Positions 27,880 to 35,220 of a stretch of 63,240 nucleotides of DNA are shown here, piece after piece. The translations under genes and the position numbers were made by a program. Source of the DNA: Hymenobacter aerophilus DSM 13606 (lineage in GTDB: Bacteria; Bacteroidota; Bacteroidia; Cytophagales; Hymenobacteraceae); NCBI RefSeq assembly GCF_000382225.1, contig NZ_KB907820.1, positions 1-63,240 on the forward strand, given 5' to 3'. The notes beneath the pieces were generated by a model, which saw nothing but the letters and a program-made list of their open reading frames with translations, was not told where the DNA came from and did no database searches. Every line of letters starts with the position of its first letter. Within the stretch, counting starts at the first letter, position 1.

Positions 27880-27971
27880 TGTCATCCTGAGCATAGCGAA
27901 GGACCTATACAGCAAATGCTAATCCCAGTTGTTAGCTTCTGTATAGGTCCTTCGCTGCGCTCAGGATGACA
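27880..27971. repeat. Palindrome family copy E (GAAGGACCTATACAG type)
   Basis: Core inverted repeat TGTCATCCTGAGC to CTATACAG and back, with a loop containing GCTAAT and TTAGC. Outside it, GGTGA-type sequence on the left (27863-27875) faces TCACC-type sequence on the right (27978-27998), so pairing may extend further. Between convergent genes. Confidence 0.93.
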
Positions 27972-27994
27972 AAACGGTTCACCAAACCACCAAA

Positions 27995-29230
27995 TCACCC
28001 ATTCGCCGCCAGCCATTGCAGCAGGCCGCGGGCGGCCCAGGCGCCGGTACTAAAGCAGCCCTGCAGCAGATAGCCGCCGGTGGGCGCTTCCCAATCGAGC
28101 ATTTCGCCCGCCACGAAAGTGCCGGGCCGCGCCCGTAGCATCAGGTGCTCATCCAGCGCCTCCCAGGCCACGCCGCCGGCCGTACTGATGGCCTCATCGA
28201 GCGGGCGCAAACTGGTTACGGGTATGGGCAGGGCCGACAGCAGCGCCGCTGCTTCGGCCGCCGTGGCCGGAAACGTGGCGGGGCCCAGCTCGCGCAACAG
28301 CGTGGGCACCGGCGGCCCCAGGCGCAACGCTTCCTGTAAAAACGACGCCACCGACTTGCCAGTTTTGCGCCGCGCCAGCTTCTCCAGCAGTTGCGCCGGG
28401 CTCAGGTCGGGCTTGAGGTGCAGGTGCAGCGTGGCCGGGCCGCCGGCCGCCAGCCGGGCCCGCAGCTGGGGCGTGAGGGCGTACACGGGCGTGCCTTCGA
28501 GGCCGTAGTCGGTGAGCATGATTTCGCCGCGCACCGTGGCCGGGCCGCAGCTGAAGGCCACGTTCTTGAGCGGCTGCCGGCCCACTTTCGCCCGAAAAAA
28601 CTCCGACCACGCTACCTCGGCCCCGCAGTTGCTGGCCGCAAAGGGCACCACCGGCACGCCAATGCGCTCCAGCTCGGGCCGCCAGGCGCCATCGGAGCCG
28701 GTTTTGGCCCAGCTGGCGCCGCCCAGGGCCAGCAGCGCGGCGGCGGGCCGCACGGTAGTTTGCTCGCCGGTGGCCTCGTTGCGCAGGTGCAGGGCGCCGC
28801 CTGGGCCGAAGCCCAGCCAGCGGTGGCGCACGTGCAGCTGCACGCCCAGCCTCTGCAGCCGCGCCACCCAGGCCCGCAGCAAATCGGCGGGCTTGTGCCG
28901 GGCCTCCGGAAACACGCGGCCGCTGGTGCCCACGAAGGTGGCAATGCCCAGGTCGGCGGCCCAGGCGCGCAGGTCGGTGGGGGAGAAGTGACTCAGAAAA
29001 CCCGTGAAGTCGGCGCGGCGGGCGGCGTAGCGGGCACTAAAGGCAGTGGCGTCTTCGGCGTTGCTCAGGTTGAAGCCGCCGTGGCCGGCCACCAGAAACT
29101 TGCGGCCCACCGTGGCCTGGGCCTCGTAGAGGTGCACCCGGCAGCCCGCTTCGGCCAGGCGCTGGGCGGCCAGCAGGCCCGCCGGGCCGCCGCCCACCAC
29201 GGCCACATCGTTGCCCAAAAGCTGTTGCAT
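27995..29230 (-). CDS. NAD(P)/FAD-dependent oxidoreductase (TIGR03862/HI0933-like flavoprotein)
   Basis: A 411-residue flavoprotein. The Rossmann motif VVGGGPAGLLAAQRLAEAG opens the protein, followed by GRKFLVAGHGGFNLSN, the signature of the HI0933/BaiN family. The C-terminus carries the FAD-binding MLDWEAPTGGYLLQGCFSTG segment. The start at 29230 is fixed by the Rossmann strand and by a TACCTTTG -7 element that ends four bases upstream. BaiN itself reduces bile-acid intermediates, but most members have no proven substrate. The gene stands alone. Confidence 0.9.
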   Translation of the reverse strand: MQQLLGNDVAVVGGGPAGLLAAQRLAEAGCRVHLYEAQATVGRKFLVAGHGGFNLSNAEDATAFSARYAARRADFTGFLSHFSPTDLRAWAADLGIATFVGTSGRVFPEARHKPADLLRAWVARLQRLGVQLHVRHRWLGFGPGGALHLRNEATGEQTTVRPAAALLALGGASWAKTGSDGAWRPELERIGVPVVPFAASNCGAEVAWSEFFRAKVGRQPLKNVAFSCGPATVRGEIMLTDYGLEGTPVYALTPQLRARLAAGGPATLHLHLKPDLSPAQLLEKLARRKTGKSVASFLQEALRLGPPVPTLLRELGPATFPATAAEAAALLSALPIPVTSLRPLDEAISTAGGVAWEALDEHLMLRARPGTFVAGEMLDWEAPTGGYLLQGCFSTGAWAARGLLQWLAANG

Positions 29231-29234
29231 GGCG

Positions 29235-29242
29235 CAAAGGTA
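29235..29242 (-). promoter_or_regulatory. -7 element of the flavoprotein gene (TACCTTTG)
   Basis: Exact TAnnTTTG match that ends four bases before the ATG at 29230, implying a leaderless transcript. Confidence 0.7.
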
Positions 29243-29403
29243 CGCCGCGCCCCCGAGCGGTGGCGGGCCCCGCCGGCTCACTGCCCGGCCGCCGCCGCTG
29301 CCGCCGAAACCGTATCTTCGCCGTTCCGCTTTGCCGAAACTTCGGCCAACCGCCCCCATTTCGGCTCGTATAGCCGGAATTACGTTCGGCCTAACTGCAC
29401 TCT

Positions 29404-30591
29404 ATGGGTTCTTATACCATTCTTATCGGCCTGAGCTTGGCCGTCATCCTGTCCTACCTGTTCGACCTGATTGCGCGGGCCACCAAAGTGCCGTCGGTGC
29501 TCATGTTGCTGCTCTCGGGTATTGCCCTGCGCCAGGCCGCCGACTACTTCGATTTCAACTTCGCCACGCCCAAAGTAATTCTGGAGATATTCGGAATTAT
29601 TGGCTTGATTATGATTGTGTTGGAGGGCGCGCTGGATCTGAAGATAACCCGCGAAAAGGCCCCGCTTATTCGGCGCTCCTTCTTCGCGGCGGTGCTCATG
29701 CTGGTAGTGCAGTCGGTGGTAATTGCCCTGATTCTGCACTACTGGCTGGGGGTGAATTTCCAGAGCTGCCTCGTCAATGCCATTCCGCTGGCCGTTATCA
29801 GCTCGGCCATTGCCATCCCGAGCGTGGCCGGCCTGACGGGCGAAAAGCAGGAGTTCATCATCTACGAAAGCACGTTTTCCGATATTCTGGGCATCATGCT
29901 CTTCAACTTTGCCCTGCAGGAAAACTTTGCCCAGGGCATGTCGGTCGTCACGTTTGGGCGCGACGTGGTGGCCGTGATGGTGGTGGCCGTGGTGAGTACC
30001 GCCGCGCTTATCTTCCTGCTCGACCGCATCCGGCTGCACGTCAAGTTCTTTCTGGTGCTGGCCTTCCTGATTCTGCTCTACAGCGTGGCCAAGCAGCTGC
30101 ACCTTTCGTCGCTGGTGCTGGTGCTCGTGTTCGGGCTGGCCGTCAACAACGCCGAGCAGTTTATGGTGGGCCCGATGCAGCGGTGGTTCAACGCCGCGCG
30201 CCTCACCGAAGAGCTGCACCAGCTGCGCAGCATCACGGCCGAATCGGCCTTCCTGATCCGTACGTTCTTCTTTCTGCTCTTCGGCTACAGCATCACCGTC
30301 AGCAAGCTCGTCAGTCCCCAGCTGCTGATTCAGGGCTTTATCATCGTGGTGGCCCTCACAGTTATCCGCTACCTGTACCTACGCTTTATTGCCAAAACCG
30401 ACCTGATTCCGGAGCTGTTCATTGCCCCGAAAGGCCTGATTACGGTGCTCCTGTTCTACAGCATTCCGCAGCAGCACCTCATTGGCGAAGTCTCCGAAAA
30501 CATCCTCTTCATCGTTATCCTGCTCACCGGCATCCTGATGATGGTGGGCCTGCTCATGAGCCGCGAGGAACCGGCTATCGGGGAGTACTGA
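29404..30591 (+). CDS. Cation:proton antiporter (CPA-type Na+/H+ exchanger)
   Basis: A 395-residue membrane protein with about twelve hydrophobic helices. Typical exchanger elements are the LLLSGIALR segment near residue 40, FGIIGLIMIVLEGALDLK near residue 65, and the AIPLAVISSAIAIPSVAGL stretch, equivalent to the ion-binding crossover region. ESTFSDILGIMLFN supplies the acidic pair expected for ion exchange. There is no C-terminal TrkA domain. The family exchanges Na+ or K+ for protons and maintains pH. It converges on the MarC gene with palindrome F between. Confidence 0.92.
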   Translation: MGSYTILIGLSLAVILSYLFDLIARATKVPSVLMLLLSGIALRQAADYFDFNFATPKVILEIFGIIGLIMIVLEGALDLKITREKAPLIRRSFFAAVLMLVVQSVVIALILHYWLGVNFQSCLVNAIPLAVISSAIAIPSVAGLTGEKQEFIIYESTFSDILGIMLFNFALQENFAQGMSVVTFGRDVVAVMVVAVVSTAALIFLLDRIRLHVKFFLVLAFLILLYSVAKQLHLSSLVLVLVFGLAVNNAEQFMVGPMQRWFNAARLTEELHQLRSITAESAFLIRTFFFLLFGYSITVSKLVSPQLLIQGFIIVVALTVIRYLYLRFIAKTDLIPELFIAPKGLITVLLFYSIPQQHLIGEVSENILFIVILLTGILMMVGLLMSREEPAIGEY

Positions 30592-30621
30592 GTTTTTTGA
30601 GAAGCCAGTAACTGGCAGAAA

Positions 30622-30752
30622 ACCTGTCATCCTGAGCATGTTGCGCTTGGAGCAAGGACGAAGGACCTATACAGCAATGCTAAACTCAGATGTTAGCTTC
30701 TGTATAGGTCCTTCGTCCTTGCTCCAAGCGCAACATGCTCAGGATGACAGGT
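30622..30752. repeat. Palindrome family copy F, longest arms
   Basis: Arms of about 53 bases pair perfectly, from ACCTGTCATCCTGAGC through a copy-specific block (ATGTTGCGCTTGGAGCAAGG) to GAAGGACCTATACAG. The extra block is absent from most other copies yet perfectly mirrored here. Between convergent genes. Confidence 0.97.
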
Positions 30753-30787
30753 GTGAGGCTAGCTTCTAACCTCTGACTACCAGCTCC

Positions 30788-31348
30788 TTAAAAGTTCGTT
30801 TTGAAGAGCTTGATGGCAATGGCCAGCAGGATGACGCCAAACACGCGGCGCAGAATATCCTCGCCGGCCTTGCCGAGCTTGCGCTCAATCCAGGCCGAGC
30901 TTTTGATGACCAGATACACGAACACCAGATTTACCAGCACGCCGGCCAGCACGTTGGGCAGCTCGTAAGCGGCTCGCAACGAGAGCAGCGTGGTCATGGT
31001 GCCGGCGCCCACGATGAGCGGGAAGGCCAGCGGCACGATGGAACCCGTGCCCGCCGCCGGGTCGTGCCGGAACAGCTCGATGCCCAGAATCATCTCCATG
31101 CCGATGAGGAAAATGATGATGGCGCCGGCCAGGGCAAACGACTGGAAATCAACGCCGAAAAGCGACAGAATACTCTGGCCCACAAACAGAAAGCTCACCA
31201 TGAGCACACCCGCCACGAAGGTGGCCTTCTCGGCGTTTACGCTGCCCTCGCGCTGCCGAATCTGGATGATAATGGGCACCGAGCCCAGAATATCGATGAT
31301 GGCAAACAGCGTGAGCGTGACGGAGGCTATTTCTTTGAGGCTAAACAT
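30788..31348 (-). CDS. MarC-family (UPF0056) membrane protein
   Basis: A 186-residue protein with six predicted helices. Family signatures are LFAIIDILGSVPIII, GMEMILGIELFRHD and PLAFPLIVGAGTMTTLL. The family was named after the multiple antibiotic resistance locus, but no transport or resistance role has held up, so function is open. Start and length agree with the family. Its upstream region is filled by an imperfect palindrome of CGCTGATT-type repeats, which leaves little room for a standard promoter. Confidence 0.92.
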   Translation of the reverse strand: MFSLKEIASVTLTLFAIIDILGSVPIIIQIRQREGSVNAEKATFVAGVLMVSFLFVGQSILSLFGVDFQSFALAGAIIIFLIGMEMILGIELFRHDPAAGTGSIVPLAFPLIVGAGTMTTLLSLRAAYELPNVLAGVLVNLVFVYLVIKSSAWIERKLGKAGEDILRRVFGVILLAIAIKLFKTNF

Positions 31349-31352
31349 GAAT

Positions 31353-31492
31353 CGCTGATTTTCGCTGATTAGTCGTGATTTCGCTGATTTTTATGTTCTT
31401 TGATTACGCTCGTTTGCATTAGCCCTCGCTGGTTAGCCGTGACTTCACTTAAAAATCAGTGTAATCACGACTAATCAGCGAAAATCAGTGAT
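31353..31492. repeat. Imperfect palindrome of CGCTGATT/AATCAGCG units
   Basis: Left side: GCTGATTTTCGCTGATTAGTC and GTGATTTCGCTGATTTTT. Right side: AAAAATCAGTGTAATCACGA and CTAATCAGCGAAAATCAGTG, the complement. A related half-element follows the nucleoside phosphorylase gene at 44472-44516. Lies between two minus-strand genes. Confidence 0.9.
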
Positions 31493-31496
31493 TGAT

Positions 31497-32564
31497 TTAG
31501 GCGAATTCCTTGGCGAAGAACTGCACGAGCTGCTCGAAGGCGGCGTCGGGGATGGCCGGGAAGTTGGCGATGCGCAGGCTGGTGGCCTTCAGGTCGCCGT
31601 AGCCGCTGCCGATGAACAGGCCCTGGTCCAGGGCGCGGCGCCTTACTTCCTCGATGAGCGCCGGCGCGGCCTGCAGGCCGACTACGGTGGAGGAGCGGGT
31701 TTCGGGGTTGGAAACCAGCGGCCGCAGCTGGGTGGCCTGGTCGAAGTAATCGTAGAGCTTGGTGGCCCGCCCGACCACGTGCTGGTGGATGGTTTTGATG
31801 GGCGGGTTGTCGTGGATGGCGCGGCTCAGCAGGTAGATTCCCAGCACGTTGGGCGTGTGGGTGGTCTGGAAGTTGAGCATCTTGTCGTACTGGTGCACCA
31901 GCGAGTTGTAGTGGGCGCGCTCATTGAGCTGGCGCATCCGCTCGATGGCCCGCGGCGACAGTACCATCACGGCCAGGCCCGCCGGCAGCCCGAAGCACTT
32001 CTGCACCGACGCGTACCAGATGTCGCCCTTGATGAACTTGAGCTGCACGCCGGCCATTGACGAGGTGGCATCGACAGCCAGCAAGGCCTTGGAAGGCAGG
32101 CGGTTGAAGAGGTTGAGCACCACGCCGTCGCGCAGCTGGGTGGTGGTGCTGGTTTCGTTCTGGGTGATGCACACCAGGTCGGTCTGCTCGTCAAGGCCGG
32201 GCAGCTTGTCGGTGTCGGGCACCTCATCAAGCCCGAATTTCTGGCCCACCGAGGCCGGGCGCAGGGCTTTGGCGGTTTCAAACCATTTCTGGCCGAAGGC
32301 GCCGTTGTAGAGATGGAAGCTTTTGGTGGGCGTCAGGCTCTGGGCCAGCACCTCCCAGCACTCGGTGGCCGAGCTGAGGAAGAAGATGGTGTAGTCCTGC
32401 GGGATGTTGAGCTTGGCTTTGAGTTCCTGCACCGTCTGGCGCACCATCTGCACGAACTTCTCGCCCCGGTGCGGCGCCGAAAGCCAGCCTTCATCGAAGG
32501 CATCCTGTAGATAGTGGCGCACCTGCGGATACACCTGCGAGGGGCCGGGATTGAACGTATACAT
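31497..32564 (-). CDS. Class V aminotransferase (SerC/alanine-glyoxylate type)
   Basis: A 355-residue PLP enzyme. The start at 32564 (MYTFNPGPSQVYP) gives the family opening, and a TACCTTTG -7 element lies 27 bases upstream. The Schiff-base lysine is K189 in SVQKCFGLP and the PLP-binding aspartate is D165 in VDATSS. The HRGEKF segment near residue 32 matches phosphoserine aminotransferases and related short enzymes. It may make phosphoserine for serine synthesis, but serA and serB are not adjacent, so alanine-glyoxylate activity is an alternative. Confidence 0.85.
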   Translation of the reverse strand: MYTFNPGPSQVYPQVRHYLQDAFDEGWLSAPHRGEKFVQMVRQTVQELKAKLNIPQDYTIFFLSSATECWEVLAQSLTPTKSFHLYNGAFGQKWFETAKALRPASVGQKFGLDEVPDTDKLPGLDEQTDLVCITQNETSTTTQLRDGVVLNLFNRLPSKALLAVDATSSMAGVQLKFIKGDIWYASVQKCFGLPAGLAVMVLSPRAIERMRQLNERAHYNSLVHQYDKMLNFQTTHTPNVLGIYLLSRAIHDNPPIKTIHQHVVGRATKLYDYFDQATQLRPLVSNPETRSSTVVGLQAAPALIEEVRRRALDQGLFIGSGYGDLKATSLRIANFPAIPDAAFEQLVQFFAKEFA

Positions 32565-32591
32565 AAGAGAAGGCCGATTGGAAGTAGGCGG

Positions 32592-32599
32592 CAAAGGTA
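32592..32599 (-). promoter_or_regulatory. -7 element of the aminotransferase gene (TACCTTTG)
   Basis: Exact TAnnTTTG match, 27 bases before the ATG at 32564. Confidence 0.65.
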
Positions 32600-32630
32600 G
32601 GAAACAGGGAATGAGTGACTCGGCGAAAGC

Positions 32631-32743
32631 GTGAACCTGTCTGTCATCCTGAGCGGAGCGAAGGACCTATACAGCAATACTAATCTCAGATGTTAGCTTC
32701 TGTATAGGTCCTTCGCGCCGCTCAGGATGACAGACGGGTTCAC
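32631..32743. repeat. Palindrome family copy G (GAAGGACCTATACAG type)
   Basis: Core as in copies A, E and F, extended outward by GTGAACC on the left and GGTTCAC on the right. Loop resembles that of copy F (GCAATACTAA versus TTAGCTT). Between two minus-strand genes, aroQ and the aminotransferase. Confidence 0.95.
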
Positions 32744-32763
32744 CTCATCGCTCAAACCCACCG

Positions 32764-33210
32764 CTACACCCGAAACCCGACCCGCTTGGGGCGCTGGCTG
32801 TCGAGGTAATGCAGGGCCAGCCGGTAGCTTTCCAGCCCGAAGCCGCTGATGCTGCCGGCGCAGTGGCGGCCCAGCAGGCTGCGCTGCCGGAACTCCTCGC
32901 GGGCGTGCAGGTTGCTCAGGTGCACCTCGATAACCGGCGCGCCGATGGCGGCCACCGCGTCGGCCAGCGCCACGCTGGTGTGGGTGAAGCCGCCGGCGTT
33001 CAGCACGATGCCGTGGTAGCTGAAACCGACTTCGTGCAGCTTGTCGATGAGGCCGCCCTCGTGGTTGCTCTGCGCATATTCCAGCTCGAACTGCGGAAAG
33101 GCCTCCACCAGCTCGGGCAGGTAGTCTTCGAACGAACGGGTGCCGTAGATGCCGGGTTCGCGCCGGCCCAGCAGGTTGAGGTTGGGGCCGTTGAGCAGCA
33201 GGATTTGCAT
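32764..33210 (-). CDS. aroQ: Type II 3-dehydroquinate dehydratase
   Basis: A 148-residue enzyme that converts 3-dehydroquinate to 3-dehydroshikimate, the third step of the shikimate pathway. The ATG at 33210 gives the canonical start MQILLLNGPNLNLLGRREP. Active-site residues are visible: R17, Y22 in GIYG, N71 in NAGG, and H97 in EVHLSN. Length is normal for the dodecameric type II enzyme. It is divergent from xerD, and the intergenic region is almost entirely palindrome H. No other aro genes are in the window. Confidence 0.96.
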   Translation of the reverse strand: MQILLLNGPNLNLLGRREPGIYGTRSFEDYLPELVEAFPQFELEYAQSNHEGGLIDKLHEVGFSYHGIVLNAGGFTHTSVALADAVAAIGAPVIEVHLSNLHAREEFRQRSLLGRHCAGSISGFGLESYRLALHYLDSQRPKRVGFRV

Positions 33211-33254
33211 GGGAAGTAGGGGCTCTTGGAGAGACTGAGGTATTTTATGTTTTA

Positions 33255-33380
33255 AGGCACAAAAGAACGTCATTCTGAGCGGAGCGAAGAATCTCGCGTG
33301 CCGAAGTAATTTCTACTGTTTGGAGTTACCACTACACGCGAGATTCTTCGCTCCGCTCAGAATGACGTTCTTTTGTGCCT
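33255..33380. repeat. Palindrome family copy H, between divergent genes
   Basis: Perfect arms of about 46 bases starting AGGCACAAAAGAACGTCATT. The inner part is of the GAAGAATCTCGCGTG type. Unlike most copies it lies between divergent genes (aroQ and xerD) and occupies nearly all of their promoter region; the right arm ends 24 bases before the xerD start. Confidence 0.97.
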
Positions 33381-33403
33381 CAGTTACCAGCCCCTCACCG
33401 CCC

Positions 33404-34306
33404 ATGTCGCCCTGGAATCTTGCTATCAAACAGTTCGAGGGCTACCTGCAGCTGGAGAAGTCGTTGTCGGCCAACTCGGTGGAGGCGTATGCGCGCGACG
33501 TGCACAAGCTGCGCCAGTACCTGGAGCTGGAAGGGCTGAAGGCCTCGCCCCAGCAGGTAACCACCCGGCTGCTGCGCGACTTTCTGACCTGGCTGGGCGG
33601 CCTGGGTCTGGAGGCTACCTCGCAGGCCCGCACGCTCTCGGGCATCAAGGCCTTCTACCGCTTCCTGATCATGGAAGACATGCTCTCCATCGACCCCACC
33701 GACACGCTGGAAGCGCCCAAAACCGGCCGCAAGCTGCCCGACACGCTCAGCTACCCCGAAGTCGAGCAGCTGCTGGCCGCCATCGATTTGAGCACGCCCG
33801 AGGGCACCCGCAACCGCGCCATGCTGGAGGTGCTCTACAGCTCGGGCCTGCGCGTGAGCGAGCTGACCGGCCTGCGCCTGTCGAACCTCTACGCCGACCA
33901 GGGTTTTGTGCGCGTGACGGGCAAAGGCAACAAGGAGCGACTGGTGCCCATCGGCCGCGACGCGCTTAAGCACCTGGGCTTCTACCTGCAGGGCATCCGC
34001 GCCCACCTCGACATCAAGCCCGGCCACGAAGACACGGTGTTCCTCAACAAGCGCGGGGCGGGCCTCTCGCGGGTGATGATTTTCCACATCATCAAGGCCG
34101 CCGCCGAGAAAGCCGGAATCAGTAAAAGCATCAGCCCGCACACGTTTCGCCACAGCTTCGCCACCCATTTAATCGAGGGTGGCGCCGACCTGCGGGCCGT
34201 GCAGGAAATGCTGGGCCACGAAAGCATCACGACCACCGAAATCTACACCCACCTCGACCGCGACTACCTGCGCCAGGTAATCACCCAGTTTCATCCGCGC
34301 AGCTGA
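33404..34306 (+). CDS. xerD: Tyrosine recombinase XerD
   Basis: A 300-residue site-specific recombinase that resolves chromosome dimers at dif with XerC under FtsK control. The ATG at 33404 gives the standard N-terminus; the open frame upstream runs through palindrome H. The SAM-like N-terminal domain covers residues 5-90. Catalytic residues R150, K174, H246, R249, H272 and nucleophile Y281 (TEIYTHLD) are all present. The ftsK gene lies about 0.9 kb downstream on the same strand, separated by palindrome I and a small minus-strand gene. No XerC paralogue is in the window. Confidence 0.96.
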   Translation: MSPWNLAIKQFEGYLQLEKSLSANSVEAYARDVHKLRQYLELEGLKASPQQVTTRLLRDFLTWLGGLGLEATSQARTLSGIKAFYRFLIMEDMLSIDPTDTLEAPKTGRKLPDTLSYPEVEQLLAAIDLSTPEGTRNRAMLEVLYSSGLRVSELTGLRLSNLYADQGFVRVTGKGNKERLVPIGRDALKHLGFYLQGIRAHLDIKPGHEDTVFLNKRGAGLSRVMIFHIIKAAAEKAGISKSISPHTFRHSFATHLIEGGADLRAVQEMLGHESITTTEIYTHLDRDYLRQVITQFHPRS

Positions 34307-34310
34307 GTCG

Positions 34311-34455
34311 TTGAGCTACAAGCTACAAGCCGCCCGTCATTCAGAGCGCAGCGAAGAATCTCGCTTGAACACGCTGAATGGTCATTGTTCAACGGTAGCA
34401 CGCGAGATTCTTCGCTGCGCTCTGAATGACGGGCGGCTTGTGGCTGGCAGCTCAA
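34311..34455. repeat. Palindrome family copy I with heptamer outer arms
   Basis: Core GAAGAATCTCGC type. The outer arms are built from AGCTACA-type heptamers (TTGAGCTACAAGCTACAAGC left, GGCTTGTGGCTGGCAGCTCAA right), linking the palindrome family to the heptamer family seen at 40361 and in valS. Between xerD and a convergent gene. Confidence 0.94.
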
Positions 34456-34459
34456 CGGA

Positions 34460-34873
34460 TCAGCCGCGGCAGCTGGCCAGCCAGTCCTCGGCCTCGGCCA
34501 GCGAATCGAAAATCTGGATTTCAAACTCGGTGAACAGCAGGTGAGTTGGGCTGGCAACGAAGGTAGTAGCCAGCGTGCCCGCCCGAACCACGTGCGCCAC
34601 GAAGCGGACGCCAGCCTGCGCGGCGGCCGGCGCCCAACGCTGCGCCAGCCACAGCAGCGAATCAAACCAGGGGCCTTCCAGGGCGGTGTTGTCGTTGAGC
34701 AGGCAGCAGCATGGGTGCTGGCGCAGGATATCGAGCGCCGCCTGGGCGCCTTCGTAGGCCAGCGGGGCCGTAACGTGTCCCTGCCAGGTGACGGTCAGTT
34801 GCCGGGGCTTTATCAGATAGCGCAACCGGCAATAGTGCGGACTTTCGGGGGTTGTCAGTAAGCGCTCTATCAT
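34460..34873 (-). CDS. Hypothetical protein, possible STAS-like fold
   Basis: A 137-residue protein beginning MIERLLTTPES. The alternation of strands and helices, with a SpoIIAA-like rhythm (WQGHVTAPLAYEGAQAALDILRQHPCCCLLNDNTALEG), resembles small STAS/SEC14-like proteins often found in Hymenobacter, but I cannot name a family with confidence. Three consecutive cysteines occur near residue 70. The ATG at 34873 is the first; a TTG at 34885 is also in frame. It converges on xerD. Confidence 0.65.
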   Translation of the reverse strand: MIERLLTTPESPHYCRLRYLIKPRQLTVTWQGHVTAPLAYEGAQAALDILRQHPCCCLLNDNTALEGPWFDSLLWLAQRWAPAAAQAGVRFVAHVVRAGTLATTFVASPTHLLFTEFEIQIFDSLAEAEDWLASCRG

Positions 34874-35220
34874 AAAATAAGGCAAATTAATGCGGATATA
34901 GTGTTAACGCAGCGTTAGCCGGTCCGGATGCTTTTCGCGCGCAAAAATGCCTTGGCACGGGTGGCTGCGGGTTTGGCCGGTAGCCGCCTGCTGTTCTGTC
35001 TGCCGCCGGCTTTAGGGTAATTGGCCGGCCCTGGCTGGAGTCGGCTTGGCGTAGGGGACGCGGGGCTCGGGCGAAGTGGCGGCGTGGTGGAACTGTTCGC
35101 GCTCAGGGGGCTAAGCTGCGCCGGCCTCGGCATCGGGTTTCCTAAACGCCGCCCCGCCATCCGGCTGCCTCCTTATTTCACCTCATTTATGCCTAGATTT
35201 GGTTTCTGGCGTACTTTCCA
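34874..35220. other. Intergenic region ahead of ftsK
   Basis: Holds the ftsK promoter at its right end. AT-rich directly upstream of the minus-strand gene (about 34875-34915), then GC-rich. The GC-rich part has an open minus frame (34915-35160) of arginine/proline/serine-rich composition without start-site signals, which I do not accept as a gene. Confidence 0.5.
35194..35201 (+). promoter_or_regulatory. -7 element of ftsK (TAGATTTG)
   Basis: Exact TAnnTTTG match, 19 bases before the ATG at 35221. Confidence 0.7.

Noticed and set aside
34915..35160. Minus-strand frame upstream of ftsK
   Set aside because: Arginine/proline/serine-rich composition typical of a shadow frame in GC-rich DNA, no promoter and no recognisable domain.
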